From: Streptomyces sp. LUP47B
GTDB lineage: Bacteria > Actinomycetota > Actinomycetes > Streptomycetales > Streptomycetaceae
NCBI RefSeq assembly: GCF_001746295.1
Contig: NZ_MJAH01000013.1
Location: 17,763 to 81,762 of the forward strand
Length of the DNA: 64,000 bases
Direction: 5' to 3'
The position numbers and the translations under genes were made by a program. This document shows, one piece after another, positions 48,836 through 57,086 of this stretch (within the stretch, counting starts at the first letter, position 1; each line of letters starts with the position of its first letter). The notes beneath the pieces were generated by a model. The model did no database searches. It had not been told where the DNA came from and saw only the letters and a program-made list of their open reading frames with translations.

Positions 48836-50377
48836 ATGTCTGAAACAGCCGCAAAGGCTACCGGCGCACCGGCCACGTCCGGTGACGCCAACCGCTGGAA
48901 AGCGCTGGTCTTCATCGCGCTCGCCCAGCTGATGGTCGTCCTCGACGCGACGATCGTGAACATCGCCCTGCCGTCCGCCCAGACCGACCTGGGCATCTCC
49001 GACGGCAACCGTCAGTGGGTCGTCACGGCCTACGCCCTCGCCTTCGGTGGTCTGCTGCTCTTCGGCGGCCGCATAGCCGACCTGTGGGGCCGCAAGAACG
49101 CCTTCGTGGTCGGCCTGATCGGCTTCGCGCTGGCCTCCGCGCTGGGCGGCGCGGCCACCAGCGGCGCCATGATGTTCGGTGCCCGTGCCCTGCAGGGTGT
49201 CTTCGGCGCGCTGCTCGCGCCCGCCGCGCTCTCCCTGCTCGCCGTGATGTTCACGGACGCCAAGGAGCGCGCCAAGGCCTTCGGCATCTACGGTGCGATC
49301 GCCGGTGGTGGCGGCGCCGTGGGCTTCATCCTCGGCGGTGTGCTGACCGAGTACATGAACTGGCGCTGGACCTTCTTCGTGAACATCCCGTTCGCGATCG
49401 TGGCCGCGCTCGGCGCGTACTTCGTCATCCGTGAGCCCGAGGGCGGCCGCAACCGCAACCCGCTCGACATCCCCGGCGTCCTGCTGTCCACCCTGGGCCT
49501 GGTCGCGCTGGTCTACGGCTTCACCCGCGCCGAGTCCAACGGCTGGGGCGACTCGATGACCGTGGGCATGTTCGTCGCCTCCGCGGTCCTGCTGATCGCG
49601 TTCGTCGTCACCGAGGCCCGTACCAAGGCCCCGCTGCTGCCGCTGCGCGTCATCACCGACCGCAACCGCGGCGGGATCTACCTCTCGCTCGGTATCGCGA
49701 TCATCGCGATGTTCGGCACCTTCCTGTTCCTCACCTACTACCTCCAGATCGTGAAGGGCTTCACGCCGATCAAGACCGGCTTCGCCTTCATGCCGATGAT
49801 CGTCGGCATGATGGTCGGCTCGACCCAGATCGGTGCCCGCCTGATGACCCGCGTCCCGGCGCGGCTGCTGATGGGCCCCGGCTTCCTGGTCGCCGCGGTC
49901 GGCATGCTCCTCATGACCCAGCTGGAGATCGGTTCGTCGTACGCCTCGACGATCCTGCCGGCGATGCTGCTGCTCGGCCTCGGCATGGGTACGGCGTTCA
50001 TGCCCGCCATGTCCCTGGCCACCCTGGGCGTCGAGCCCCGGGACGCCGGTGTCGCCTCCGCGATGGTCAACACCTCGCAGCAGGTGGGCGGTGCGATCGG
50101 TACGGCCCTGCTGAACACGATCGCCGCGTCGGCCACGACCTCCTACATCGCCGACCACATCGGCTCCGCGACCTCCAGGTCGCAGCAGCAGCTGGTCACG
50201 CTGGAGGGCCAGGTGCACGGCTACACCAACGCGATCTGGTTCGCCGTCGGCATGCTGGTGCTCGCCGCGGTGATCGTCGTGACCCTCGTAAACGCCGGCC
50301 GCACGGACACGGCCGCGGTGGCCGAGTCCGGCGAGGGCGCCGAGGAGGAGCTGGCGATTCCGGTCGTCGCCCACTGA
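48836..50377 (+). CDS. DHA2-family MFS drug exporter (EmrB/QacA type)
   Basis: A 513-aa exporter with 14 membrane helices. Motifs include LAQLMVVLDATIVNIALPSAQ in helix 1 (the DHA2 D1 motif), WVVTAYALAFGGLLLFGGRIADLWGRK (motif A) and GGGGAVGFILGGVLTEYMNW (motif C of antiporters). It couples proton entry to drug efflux. Codon bias is strong, consistent with good expression. It is probably regulated by the TetR encoded just upstream. ATG at 48836 follows GGAG by eleven bases. Confidence 0.93.
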   Translation: MSETAAKATGAPATSGDANRWKALVFIALAQLMVVLDATIVNIALPSAQTDLGISDGNRQWVVTAYALAFGGLLLFGGRIADLWGRKNAFVVGLIGFALASALGGAATSGAMMFGARALQGVFGALLAPAALSLLAVMFTDAKERAKAFGIYGAIAGGGGAVGFILGGVLTEYMNWRWTFFVNIPFAIVAALGAYFVIREPEGGRNRNPLDIPGVLLSTLGLVALVYGFTRAESNGWGDSMTVGMFVASAVLLIAFVVTEARTKAPLLPLRVITDRNRGGIYLSLGIAIIAMFGTFLFLTYYLQIVKGFTPIKTGFAFMPMIVGMMVGSTQIGARLMTRVPARLLMGPGFLVAAVGMLLMTQLEIGSSYASTILPAMLLLGLGMGTAFMPAMSLATLGVEPRDAGVASAMVNTSQQVGGAIGTALLNTIAASATTSYIADHIGSATSRSQQQLVTLEGQVHGYTNAIWFAVGMLVLAAVIVVTLVNAGRTDTAAVAESGEGAEEELAIPVVAH

Positions 50378-50482
50378 CGGCGACCGGTCGGTCGTACCCC
50401 TTCGAGAACCACGTACGTACGGGGAAGGGGACGCCCCGTACGTACGACCCAGGAACTGCCCTGGTCCTGCTGAGTGAGCGGC

Positions 50483-50992
50483 TCAGCGGAGCCAGGGCAG
50501 ATCCGCGCCCGCCTCGTTCGGCTGGAGTCCCTCGGCGACGATCTGCATGATCTCGCCGAGGGACTTCTGCTGTTCGGGGGTGAGCCGATCGAAGAGGGCG
50601 TTGCGTACGGCCCGCACATGGCCGGGCGCGGCGCCCCGCAGCATTGCCAGGCCCGGGTCCGTGAGCACCGCGAACTGGCCGCGCTTGTCGTCCGGGCAGT
50701 CCTCCCGGCGCACCCAGCCGTTGCGCTCCAGACGGGCGATGGCGTGGGAGAGGCGGGACCGGGTGATCTTCGCCTTCATGGCCAGCTCGGTCATCCGCAG
50801 CCGCCGGTCCGGGGCCTCGGCCAGCCCCACGAGCAGTCCGTAGTAGATGTGCGGCATGCCGGCGTCCCGCTGGAGCTGGCGGTCGAGGTGATCCTCGAGG
50901 AGGGTCGTGGCGTGCACATAGGAACGCCAGATGCGCTGCTCTTCGTCGTCGAGCCACTGGGGCTCCTCGTCGGGGACGGATGCCGTGTTCAT
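50483..50992 (-). CDS. MarR-family transcriptional regulator
   Basis: A 169-aa winged-helix regulator: WRSYVHATTLLEDHLDRQLQRDAG and YYGLLVGLAEAPDRRLRMTELA, the recognition helix KITRSRLSHAIARLERNGWVRR and the wing DDKRGQFAVLTDPG. It is divergent from an extradiol dioxygenase gene; repeated GAAGCTTAAA boxes lie between them. The pairing of MarR with LigB-type dioxygenase is common in Streptomyces and suggests sensing of phenolic compounds. Confidence 0.92.
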   Translation of the reverse strand: MNTASVPDEEPQWLDDEEQRIWRSYVHATTLLEDHLDRQLQRDAGMPHIYYGLLVGLAEAPDRRLRMTELAMKAKITRSRLSHAIARLERNGWVRREDCPDDKRGQFAVLTDPGLAMLRGAAPGHVRAVRNALFDRLTPEQQKSLGEIMQIVAEGLQPNEAGADLPWLR

Positions 50993-51019
50993 GTATCCCA
51001 CTCTACGAGCTCTCTCCTT

Positions 51020-51064
51020 GAAGCTTAAACAAATGAGGCGTACAGTCATATCGAGAAGCTTAAA
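51020..51064. promoter_or_regulatory. direct repeats of GAAGCTTAAA in MarR/dioxygenase gap
   Basis: GAAGCTTAAA occurs at 51020-51029 and again at 51055-51064, 35 bp apart, each containing the palindrome AAGCTT. The stretch is strikingly AT-rich. These are likely MarR operators overlapping divergent promoters. Confidence 0.6.
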
Positions 51065-51109
51065 TTTTGAAGCACTGCCCGCATCGGAAGTACCGGAGGA
51101 GTCCCCGCC

Positions 51110-51901
51110 ATGTCCGCCGACACGCAGGAGCGCATGCCCGCCCTCTATCTGAGTCACGGCGCGCCGCCGCTCGCCGACGACCCGATCTGGCCCGGTGAGC
51201 TCGCCGCCTGGTCCGCGGACCTGCCCCGCCCCAAGGCGATCCTCATGGTCTCCGCCCACTGGGAGGAGGCCCCCCTCGCCCTCGGCGCGGTACGGACCGT
51301 CCCGCTCGTCTACGACTTCTGGGGCTTCCCCGAGCGCTACTACAAGGTGACGTACGGCGCCCCCGGCGCCCCCGAACTCGCCGAGTCCGTACGCAAGCTG
51401 CTGCGCGCCCCCGGCATCCCCGTGCAGGACATCCCGGACCGCGGACTGGACCACGGCGCGTACGTCCCGCTGGTCGAGATGTTCCCCGACGCCGACATCC
51501 CCGTCCTGCAGATCTCCATGCCGACCCTCGACCCGGTCAGGCTCATGGAGGTCGGGCGCAAGCTCGCCCCGCTGCGCGACGAGGGTGTCCTGATCGTCGG
51601 CTCCGGCTTCTTCACCCACAACCTCGCCGCCCTGCGCCACACCGGCTCCGGCGTGCCCACCTGGTCCTCGGAGTTCGACGACTGGGGCAGGCGGGCGCTG
51701 GAGACGCGGGACGTGGACTCCCTGCTGGACTTCCTCAACAAGGCTCCGGCCGGGCGCTACGCCCACCCGCGCACCGAGCACTTCGCGCCGCTGTTCGTGA
51801 CGATGGGCGCAGCCGACGTGAGCGGCGAGCTGGACGCGCAGAGGTCCGTCATCGACGGGTTCTGGATGGGGATGGCGAAGCGGTCGGTGCAGTTCGGCTG
51901 A
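51110..51901 (+). CDS. LigB/DODA-type extradiol ring-cleavage dioxygenase
   Basis: A 263-aa class III dioxygenase. Metal and catalytic histidines are visible in LYLSHGAPPL, ILMVSAHWEEAP, DRGLDHGAYVPLVEMFP and VGSGFFTHNLAALR. Relatives open catecholic rings (DOPA 4,5-dioxygenase, YgiD); the substrate here is unknown. It is divergent from the MarR gene with operator-like repeats between. ATG at 51110 follows GGAGGAG. Confidence 0.93.
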   Translation: MSADTQERMPALYLSHGAPPLADDPIWPGELAAWSADLPRPKAILMVSAHWEEAPLALGAVRTVPLVYDFWGFPERYYKVTYGAPGAPELAESVRKLLRAPGIPVQDIPDRGLDHGAYVPLVEMFPDADIPVLQISMPTLDPVRLMEVGRKLAPLRDEGVLIVGSGFFTHNLAALRHTGSGVPTWSSEFDDWGRRALETRDVDSLLDFLNKAPAGRYAHPRTEHFAPLFVTMGAADVSGELDAQRSVIDGFWMGMAKRSVQFG

Positions 51902-51916
51902 CACTCTCGCGGGGGC

Positions 51917-52447
51917 CTACAGGGCCTTCTCGTACCAGGCCACGTCCCAGTAGCGGCCGAACTTCCGGCCCACCTCCCGGTAGGTGCCGACGTGCCGGAA
52001 ACCGAAGCGTTCATGCAGCCGCGTGGACGCTTCGTTGGGTTGTGCGATGCCCGCGTAGGCGCGGTGCAGGTCCTCGTCGGCCAGGGCCTCGAAGAGGGCC
52101 TTGTAGAGGAGCGTGCCGACGCCCCGGCCGCCCGCGTCCGGGGCGAGGTAGACGGTGACCTCCACGGAGGTCGCGTACGCGGGCTTGGCGCGGAAAGGGC
52201 TGGATGTGGCGTACCCGAGGATCCGCTGTGAGGTTCCTGTCGGCTCCGTGTCGCTGGCAACCATCAGGCGGTACGGCCCGTCTTCAGGGTGGGAGAGCAG
52301 CCAGGGGCGGCGCTCTTCCGCAGTGAAGACGGCGGTATCGAATGTGATGGGCGTCTCACGAACGTAGTGGTTGTAGATGTCGGTGAGGGCCCCGAGGTCG
52401 CTTTCGGCTCCCGGTCTGACCTGCACCTCTGTACGTTCCGTCGACAT
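51917..52447 (-). CDS. GNAT acetyltransferase of the phosphinothricin acetyltransferase (Bar/Pat) family
   Basis: A 176-aa N-acetyltransferase: VRPGAESDLGALTDIYNHYV and RETPITFDTAVFTAEER at the N terminus, VEVTVYLAPDAGGRGVGTLL as the acetyl-CoA loop (motif A), and RLHERFGFRHVGTYREVGRKFGRYWDVAWY at the end. These are hallmarks of Bar/Pat-like enzymes, which acetylate phosphinothricin or methionine sulfoximine. Housekeeping members detoxify amino-acid analogues. The next gene, hrdD, is divergent. Confidence 0.92.
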   Translation of the reverse strand: MSTERTEVQVRPGAESDLGALTDIYNHYVRETPITFDTAVFTAEERRPWLLSHPEDGPYRLMVASDTEPTGTSQRILGYATSSPFRAKPAYATSVEVTVYLAPDAGGRGVGTLLYKALFEALADEDLHRAYAGIAQPNEASTRLHERFGFRHVGTYREVGRKFGRYWDVAWYEKAL

Positions 52448-52507
52448 CACGCCTCCCCATGTGGCCGGACAGGGTACTGCAAGATCAGAAAAATAGCGGC
52501 ACGCCTT

Positions 52508-52535
52508 GGGAATTCTGTCCGGTTTCCAGTCGTTG
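52508..52535 (+). promoter_or_regulatory. SigR-type promoter of hrdD
   Basis: GGGAAT (52508-52513), exactly 18 bases, then GTTG (52532-52535) matches the SigR consensus GGGAAT-N18-GTT. It places the transcription start about 100 bp before hrdD. S. coelicolor hrdD is known to have a SigR-dependent promoter. Confidence 0.85.
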
Positions 52536-52640
52536 TTTCCATCGGATGCAGGGCACCCGAGGAGAGTCCGGAAGCAAACCGGAGCCGGGACCCAGCGTCC
52601 GAAGGACCACCCGCTGACCCAACATCGCAAGGGAGCACGC

Positions 52641-53639
52641 ATGGCAACCCGTGCCGTCGCCCGTCGTAAGTCCGCCACCGGCGGGTCTACCGACGCGGCG
52701 CGCAGTGTTCGCGTCCATGGCGGCGAGATCGCCGACCGCGACCTGGTCGGCATGTACCTCGACGAGATCGCGCGTACGCCGCTGCTCGACGCCGCCAAGG
52801 AAGTCGAGCTGTCCCAGATCATCGAGGCGGGTGTGTTCGCCCGACAGGTCCTCGACGGGTACGAGGAAGCCAAGGCGGACGCCACCCGCGAGGAGCTGGA
52901 GGCCCTGGTGGAGGAGGGTGAGCGCGCCAAGGACGTGTTCATCCGTTCCAACCTCCGCCTGGTCGTGGCCGTGGCCCGCCGCTACCCCCGCAGCGGTCTG
53001 CCCCTGCTCGACCTGATCCAGGAGGGCAACGCCGGCCTGGTGCGCGCGGTCGAGAAGTTCGACTACCGCAAGGGCTTCAAGTTCTCGACGTACGCGACCT
53101 GGTGGATCCGTCAGGCCATCACCCGCTCCATCGCCGACCAGTCACGCACCATCCGGCTGCCCGTCCACCTCGTGGAGGAGCTGGGCCGTATCCGCCGTGT
53201 GCAGCGCGAGTTCAACCGCGAGCACGGCCGCGACCCGGAGCCCGCGGAGATCGCCGCCGAGCTCGGCTCGAACCCGGAGCGCGTGATCGACGTGCTGGAC
53301 TGGGCCCGCGACCCGGTCTCGCTGAACATGTCGGTGGACGACGACGGCGACACCCAGTTCGGTGACCTGCTCGAGGACACCTCGGCGGTCTCGCCGGAGC
53401 AGTCGGTGCTGACGCTGCTGCGCAGCGAGGAGCTGGACGACCTCATCGGCCGCCTCGACCAGCGCACCGCCTCCATCATCAAGATGCGGTACGGCATCGA
53501 CGACGGACGCGAGCGCACGCTGACCGAGGTCGGCAAGGAGCACGGCCTCACCCGTGAGCGGATCCGGCAGATCGAGAAGCACGCCCTGCTGGAGCTGAAG
53601 AAGCTCGCGCGGGACACCGGGTTCGACGCGGCGGCGTAG
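52641..53639 (+). CDS. hrdD: RNA polymerase principal-like sigma factor HrdD
   Basis: A 332-aa group 2 sigma-70, the exact length of HrdD in model species. Region 1.2 is GEIADRDLVGMYLDEIARTPLL, region 2 has FIRSNLRLVVAVARRYPRSG and FDYRKGFKFSTYATWWIRQAI, region 3 is VHLVEELGRIRRVQREFNRE, and region 4 ends RTLTEVGKEHGLTRERIRQIEKHALLEL. It recognises HrdB-like promoters and is non-essential in S. coelicolor. Expression should rise under thiol-oxidative stress through its SigR promoter. The ATG at 52641 follows AAGGGAGC. Confidence 0.96.
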   Translation: MATRAVARRKSATGGSTDAARSVRVHGGEIADRDLVGMYLDEIARTPLLDAAKEVELSQIIEAGVFARQVLDGYEEAKADATREELEALVEEGERAKDVFIRSNLRLVVAVARRYPRSGLPLLDLIQEGNAGLVRAVEKFDYRKGFKFSTYATWWIRQAITRSIADQSRTIRLPVHLVEELGRIRRVQREFNREHGRDPEPAEIAAELGSNPERVIDVLDWARDPVSLNMSVDDDGDTQFGDLLEDTSAVSPEQSVLTLLRSEELDDLIGRLDQRTASIIKMRYGIDDGRERTLTEVGKEHGLTRERIRQIEKHALLELKKLARDTGFDAAA

Positions 53640-53714
53640 GCGGGATCTGCCCGCGTACGCCGGGTGGCGAAAGACCGCGTAAACATGGCTGTACTAGGCC
53701 GCTTCAACCCGGCG

Positions 53715-53773
53715 GACCCTGGGAACAAGACTTCAGGGTCCAGGTGTTCGGGTCCCGGAGGCCCTGCCTCCGG
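53715..53773 (+). terminator. two hairpins downstream of hrdD
   Basis: GACCCTG (53715-53721) pairs with CAGGGTC (53734-53740), and CCGGAGGC (53755-53762) pairs with GCCTCCGG (53766-53773) around a 3-nt loop. The second is a compact stable stem. Together they likely terminate hrdD. Confidence 0.65.
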
Positions 53774-54000
53774 AACCTCCTGAACCAAGTCCCGACGCAA
53801 TCCCCCCCGGCGCCGGGACTCTCCCCGAGCCGGACTTCGGCGCCCCTCCCCCCGGGCGCCGGGGTCCGGCTCTTTCCGCACCCCGCCGAACAGACCGGTG
53901 GGTCACCCCGTACCTGAACCACGGGGTGCCCCACCGGACGGCAGATTCTGTCACACCGGGCATGGCACGCCAGTTGTGAGCAGGTCGGGCATGGTGCGGG

Positions 54001-54207
54001 GTGCGGCGAACGGTCCGTTGTGGCGCGCGAGGTGACGAACGGCCTGTCGTGGTGCGCGGGGTGCGGCGAACGGTCCGTTGTGGCGCGCGAGGTGGCGAAC
54101 GGCCTGTCGTGGTACGCGGGGTGGCGAACGGCTTGTCGTGGTGCGCGCGGTGGCGAACGGCCCGTCGTGCTGCGCGGTGTGGCGAACGGCCCGTCCTGGC
54201 GCGGGTG
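54001..54207. repeat. minisatellite, about seven 29-31-bp units
   Basis: Units follow GGCGAACGGCCCGTCGTGGT plus GCGCGGGGT with variants. Bases 54001-54060 and 54061-54120 are almost identical 60-bp double units, followed by three further single units. A related two-unit array lies at 63828-63900 on the other strand. Confidence 0.85.
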
Positions 54208-54221
54208 ACTGCAACTCCCCA

Positions 54222-54254
54222 GGGGCGCGGGGAACTGCGCGACCAGCCCCCACC
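54222..54254 (-). repeat. dispersed GC-rich repeat copy
   Basis: GGGGCGCGGGGAACTGCGCG and its continuation GACCAGCCCCCACC are the reverse complement of the element at 63782-63815 and of the core inside the carboxypeptidase gene at 27982 and 28081. It directly follows the minisatellite. Confidence 0.8.
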
Positions 54255-54329
54255 GGCCCGCAGCCGCCCTCCGACAGCACCTGGCACCCCCATAGGCGCC
54301 CCGGCCCAAGCCCCCCGCAGGGGACCCGC

Positions 54330-55298
54330 TCAGACCCCGCCCGTCGCCCGGACCAACCGCCCGCCCAACTCCCGTACCGCAGAGCCCAGTTCCGCAGGTT
54401 CCTCCACCCGGAACTCCACCCCCGTCATCGCCAACCGCACCGCCAGCCACTCCACCGCGTCCCCCACGGTCCCCCGCAGCCGGCACCGCCCCTCCCCGAG
54501 AGGCTCCGGCACCCCCATCCACGCCGGCACCCGAGCCCTCACCGCCGTCACATCCGCCTCGAAGGTCACGGCGATCTCGTACGTCTCCTGACGGCGGTAC
54601 ATCGACTGCCGCAGATACTCCGCCGCACTCCCCGTCGGCAACTCCCGCGGAGCGAACCTCGCCCCCGTGGCGAAGGGATCGTTCACCCGGTCGACCCGGA
54701 AGGTCCGCCAGTCGTCGCGGTCGAGGTCGTAGGCGACGAGGTACCACCGCCGCCCGGTGGAGACCAGACGGTACGGCTCCACGACGCGTCGCGACTCGGC
54801 CCCGTCCTTCGCCCGGTAGGCGAACCGCAGCCGCTCGTGCCCGGCCACCGTGGACGCCATCACCGTCAGCGTCTCGGTCGCGATGCTCGCCCCGTCCCCG
54901 CTGGTCAGCGGAGTCGTCGCGGCCTGGAAGGTGGACACACGGTGCCGTAGCCGGGACGGCAGGACCTGTTCCAGTTTCGCCAGTGCCCGTACGGACGCCT
55001 CGTCCATCCCCTCGACCGCGTGCCCCGCCCCCGCCCGCAGCCCGACCGCGATGGCCACCGCCTCCTCGTCGTCGAGGACGAGCGGGGGCATGGCCTTGCC
55101 CGCGACGAGCCGGTAGCCGCCGTCGGAGCCCTTCGTCGCCTGGACGGGATAGCCCAGCTCGCGGAGGCGGTCGACGTCCCGTCGGACCGTGCGGCGGGAG
55201 ACCCCCAGGCGGTCGGCGAGCTCACCGCCGGGCCATTCACGGGGCGTCTGGAGGAGGGAGAGGAGCGTCAGGAGCCGTGCCGGGGTGTCCGTCGTCAT
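54330..55298 (-). CDS. WYL-domain transcriptional regulator
   Basis: A 322-aa regulator. The N-terminal HTH_11 winged helix has ARLLTLLSLLQTPREWPGGE and LADRLGVSRRTVRRDVDRLR. The WYL domain (about residues 145-230) has GHERLRFAYRAKDGAESRRV, then VEPYRLVSTGRRWYLVAYDL, and a WCX-type C-terminal extension follows. WYL domains bind nucleic acids or small ligands. It is divergent from a DHA2 exporter with a CCACTAGG/CCTAGTGG palindrome between. Confidence 0.92.
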   Translation of the reverse strand: MTTDTPARLLTLLSLLQTPREWPGGELADRLGVSRRTVRRDVDRLRELGYPVQATKGSDGGYRLVAGKAMPPLVLDDEEAVAIAVGLRAGAGHAVEGMDEASVRALAKLEQVLPSRLRHRVSTFQAATTPLTSGDGASIATETLTVMASTVAGHERLRFAYRAKDGAESRRVVEPYRLVSTGRRWYLVAYDLDRDDWRTFRVDRVNDPFATGARFAPRELPTGSAAEYLRQSMYRRQETYEIAVTFEADVTAVRARVPAWMGVPEPLGEGRCRLRGTVGDAVEWLAVRLAMTGVEFRVEEPAELGSAVRELGGRLVRATGGV

Positions 55299-55316
55299 GA
55301 GTTCGAGGATGCCGTA

Positions 55317-55343
55317 CCACTAGGACATGATCTGACCTAGTGG
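55317..55343. promoter_or_regulatory. palindromic operator between WYL regulator and exporter
   Basis: CCACTAGG (55317-55324) and CCTAGTGG (55336-55343) form a perfect inverted repeat with an 11-bp spacer in a 62-bp divergent gap. It is the likely target of the WYL regulator. Confidence 0.7.
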
Positions 55344-55360
55344 GGCCGTAGCTTCAAGGC

Positions 55361-56881
55361 ATGACCTCCACCGAGACCACCCTTTCGGGCACCCCCGAGA
55401 CGCCGCCCGCCGCAGGCGACCGGCGTCGCTGGTTCGCCCTCGCCATCGTGATGACCGCGGCCTTCATGGACCTCGTCGACGTCACCATCGTCAACATCGC
55501 CATCCCGTCCATCCGGCAGGAGGCCGGTGCCTCCGTCAGCCAGATCCAGTGGATCACCGCCGGTTATGCCCTCGCCTTCGCCGCGGGGCTGATCACCGGC
55601 GGGCGGCTCGGTGACATCCACGGGCGCAAGCGGCTGTTCCTCGTCGGCATCGGCGGGTTCACGCTCGCGTCGGCGCTGTGCGGCTTCGCGGCGAACCCGG
55701 AGATGCTGGTCGCGTCCCGGATCCTCCAGGGCGGCATGGCGGCGATGATGGTGCCGCAGGTCCTGTCGATCGTGCACGCGACCTTTCCGGGGCACGAGCG
55801 GGGAAAGGTGTTCGGGCTGTTCGGCGCGATCGTGGGGCTCGGGGCTGTCTCCGGTCCGCTGCTCGGCGCGCTGCTGACCGAGTGGAACCTGTTCGGGCTC
55901 GAGTGGCGGCCGATCTTCCTCATCAACCTGCCGGTCGGGATCGCGGGGCTCGTGCTCGGCAGCCGCTTCATCACCGAGTCCAAGGCCCCGCGGGCGCTGA
56001 AGCTGGACCTGGTGGGCGTGGGGCTCGTGGTGGTGGGCTTGCTCCTGCTGCTCTACCCGCTGACCCGCGGTGAGGAGCTGGGCTGGCCGCTGTGGGGGTA
56101 TGTGTCGATGGCCGGTGCGCCCCTGGTCTTCGCCGCGCTGGTGGCGTACGAGAAGCGGAAGGGCGCGCGGGACGGGTCGCCGCTGGTCGAGCTGTCGCTG
56201 TTCAAGGTGAAGAGCTTCGCGGCCGGCATCGCGGTGCAGACCGTGTTCGGGGTCGGGCTCGGCATCTTCTTCCTGGTGTGGACGCTGTACATGCAGACCG
56301 GCCTGGGCTGGAGCCCGTTGCGTGCGGGGCTGACCGGGGTGCCGTTCTCGATCGCGGTCTCCACGGCGGCGGGTCTGTCGGTGCAGAAGCTCGTCCCGCG
56401 CTTCGGGCGCAAGGTGCTCCAGGCCGGTGCGCTGCTGATGGCGGTGGGTGTGCTGCTCTACCTCTGGGAGGCCGAGCGGTACGGCATGGGGATCAGCTCC
56501 TGGCAGATGGCGTTGCCGCTGGTCGTGATGGGTGCCGGCATGGGTCTGATCGTCGCGCCGCTGACGGACGCGGTGCTCTCGGACGTGCCGCGCGAGCACG
56601 CCGGTTCGGCGTCGGGGCTCATCAACACCGTGCAACAGATGGGCAACGCGCTCGGGCTCGGGCTGGTGTCCGTGGTGTTCTTCGGGGTCATCGGCGACGA
56701 CCTGCGACCCGCTCAGGTGGGCCCGGCCTTCGTGGACGCCTTCCAGCACGCGCTCGGGTGGGTCGCGGCGGTGATGGGCGTGATCTTCCTGCTGATGTTC
56801 GCGCTGCCGAAGCGGCCCGCACAGCACGTGGAGGGGGCGGAGCTTCCCGGGGTGGAGGAGAAGACGCCCGAGCTCGTTTAA
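55361..56881 (+). CDS. DHA2-family MFS drug exporter
   Basis: A 506-aa 14-helix exporter: FALAIVMTAAFMDLVDVTIV and NIAIPSI (helix 1), WITAGYALAFAAGLITGGRLGDIHGRKR (motif A), and IVGLGAVSGPLLGALLTEWN (motif C). It is a proton-coupled multidrug efflux pump, probably repressed by the divergent WYL regulator. It belongs to the same family as the exporter at 48836 but is clearly different in sequence. It ends 27 bp before a long terminator hairpin. Confidence 0.93.
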   Translation: MTSTETTLSGTPETPPAAGDRRRWFALAIVMTAAFMDLVDVTIVNIAIPSIRQEAGASVSQIQWITAGYALAFAAGLITGGRLGDIHGRKRLFLVGIGGFTLASALCGFAANPEMLVASRILQGGMAAMMVPQVLSIVHATFPGHERGKVFGLFGAIVGLGAVSGPLLGALLTEWNLFGLEWRPIFLINLPVGIAGLVLGSRFITESKAPRALKLDLVGVGLVVVGLLLLLYPLTRGEELGWPLWGYVSMAGAPLVFAALVAYEKRKGARDGSPLVELSLFKVKSFAAGIAVQTVFGVGLGIFFLVWTLYMQTGLGWSPLRAGLTGVPFSIAVSTAAGLSVQKLVPRFGRKVLQAGALLMAVGVLLYLWEAERYGMGISSWQMALPLVVMGAGMGLIVAPLTDAVLSDVPREHAGSASGLINTVQQMGNALGLGLVSVVFFGVIGDDLRPAQVGPAFVDAFQHALGWVAAVMGVIFLLMFALPKRPAQHVEGAELPGVEEKTPELV

Positions 56882-56908
56882 AGGGGTTCGCAGGGGTTGT
56901 TCGGCGTG

Positions 56909-56940
56909 GGGCCCGGTACCTGCCGTCAGGTGCCGGGCCC
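56909..56940 (+). terminator. 14-bp stem after the DHA2 exporter
   Basis: GGGCCCGGTACCTG (56909-56922) pairs with CAGGTGCCGGGCCC (56927-56940) with one G-T wobble and a CCGT loop, followed by TT. Confidence 0.88.
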
Positions 56941-56987
56941 TTCTGACGTCGCCTTCTGTCCCGTGCGGACCGAGTCAGAAGTCCGTT

Positions 56988-57068
56988 CATGCCCGGATCA
57001 CGCCCGAACCTGTTTACTTTCCAGAAATACAGGCGTAGCCTCCGTCTGAAACCACACGTTCGGGCATG
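56988..57068 (+). promoter_or_regulatory. fru operon control region with repeated CATGCCCG boxes
   Basis: CATGCCCG (56988-56995) and CGGGCATG (57061-57068) are inverted copies, and GCCCGAAC (57002-57009) is inverted at 57058-57065. A TTTCCAGAAA palindrome lies at 57018-57027 in the likely promoter. These boxes flank the promoter and are candidate FruR operators responding to fructose 1-phosphate. Confidence 0.55.
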
Positions 57069-57086
57069 GATCGGAGGCGAACGGAT

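Larger units (their letters stand above)
53640..54329. other. 690-bp non-coding region after hrdD
   Basis: No real gene is seen. Bases 53715-53773 hold two hairpins that probably end hrdD. About 54001-54207 is a minisatellite of roughly 29-31 bp units, and 54222-54254 is a dispersed GC-rich repeat. Reading frames across the minisatellite give only repetitive Arg/Gly/Val peptides. Confidence 0.75.

Noticed and set aside
54001..54207. CRISPR array
   Set aside because: The repeats are contiguous with no unique spacers and no cas genes are present; it is a minisatellite.
54001..54950. Several plus-strand reading frames starting in the minisatellite
   Set aside because: They encode short Arg/Gly/Val repeats and then run antisense to the WYL regulator gene; no ribosome-binding site or domain.
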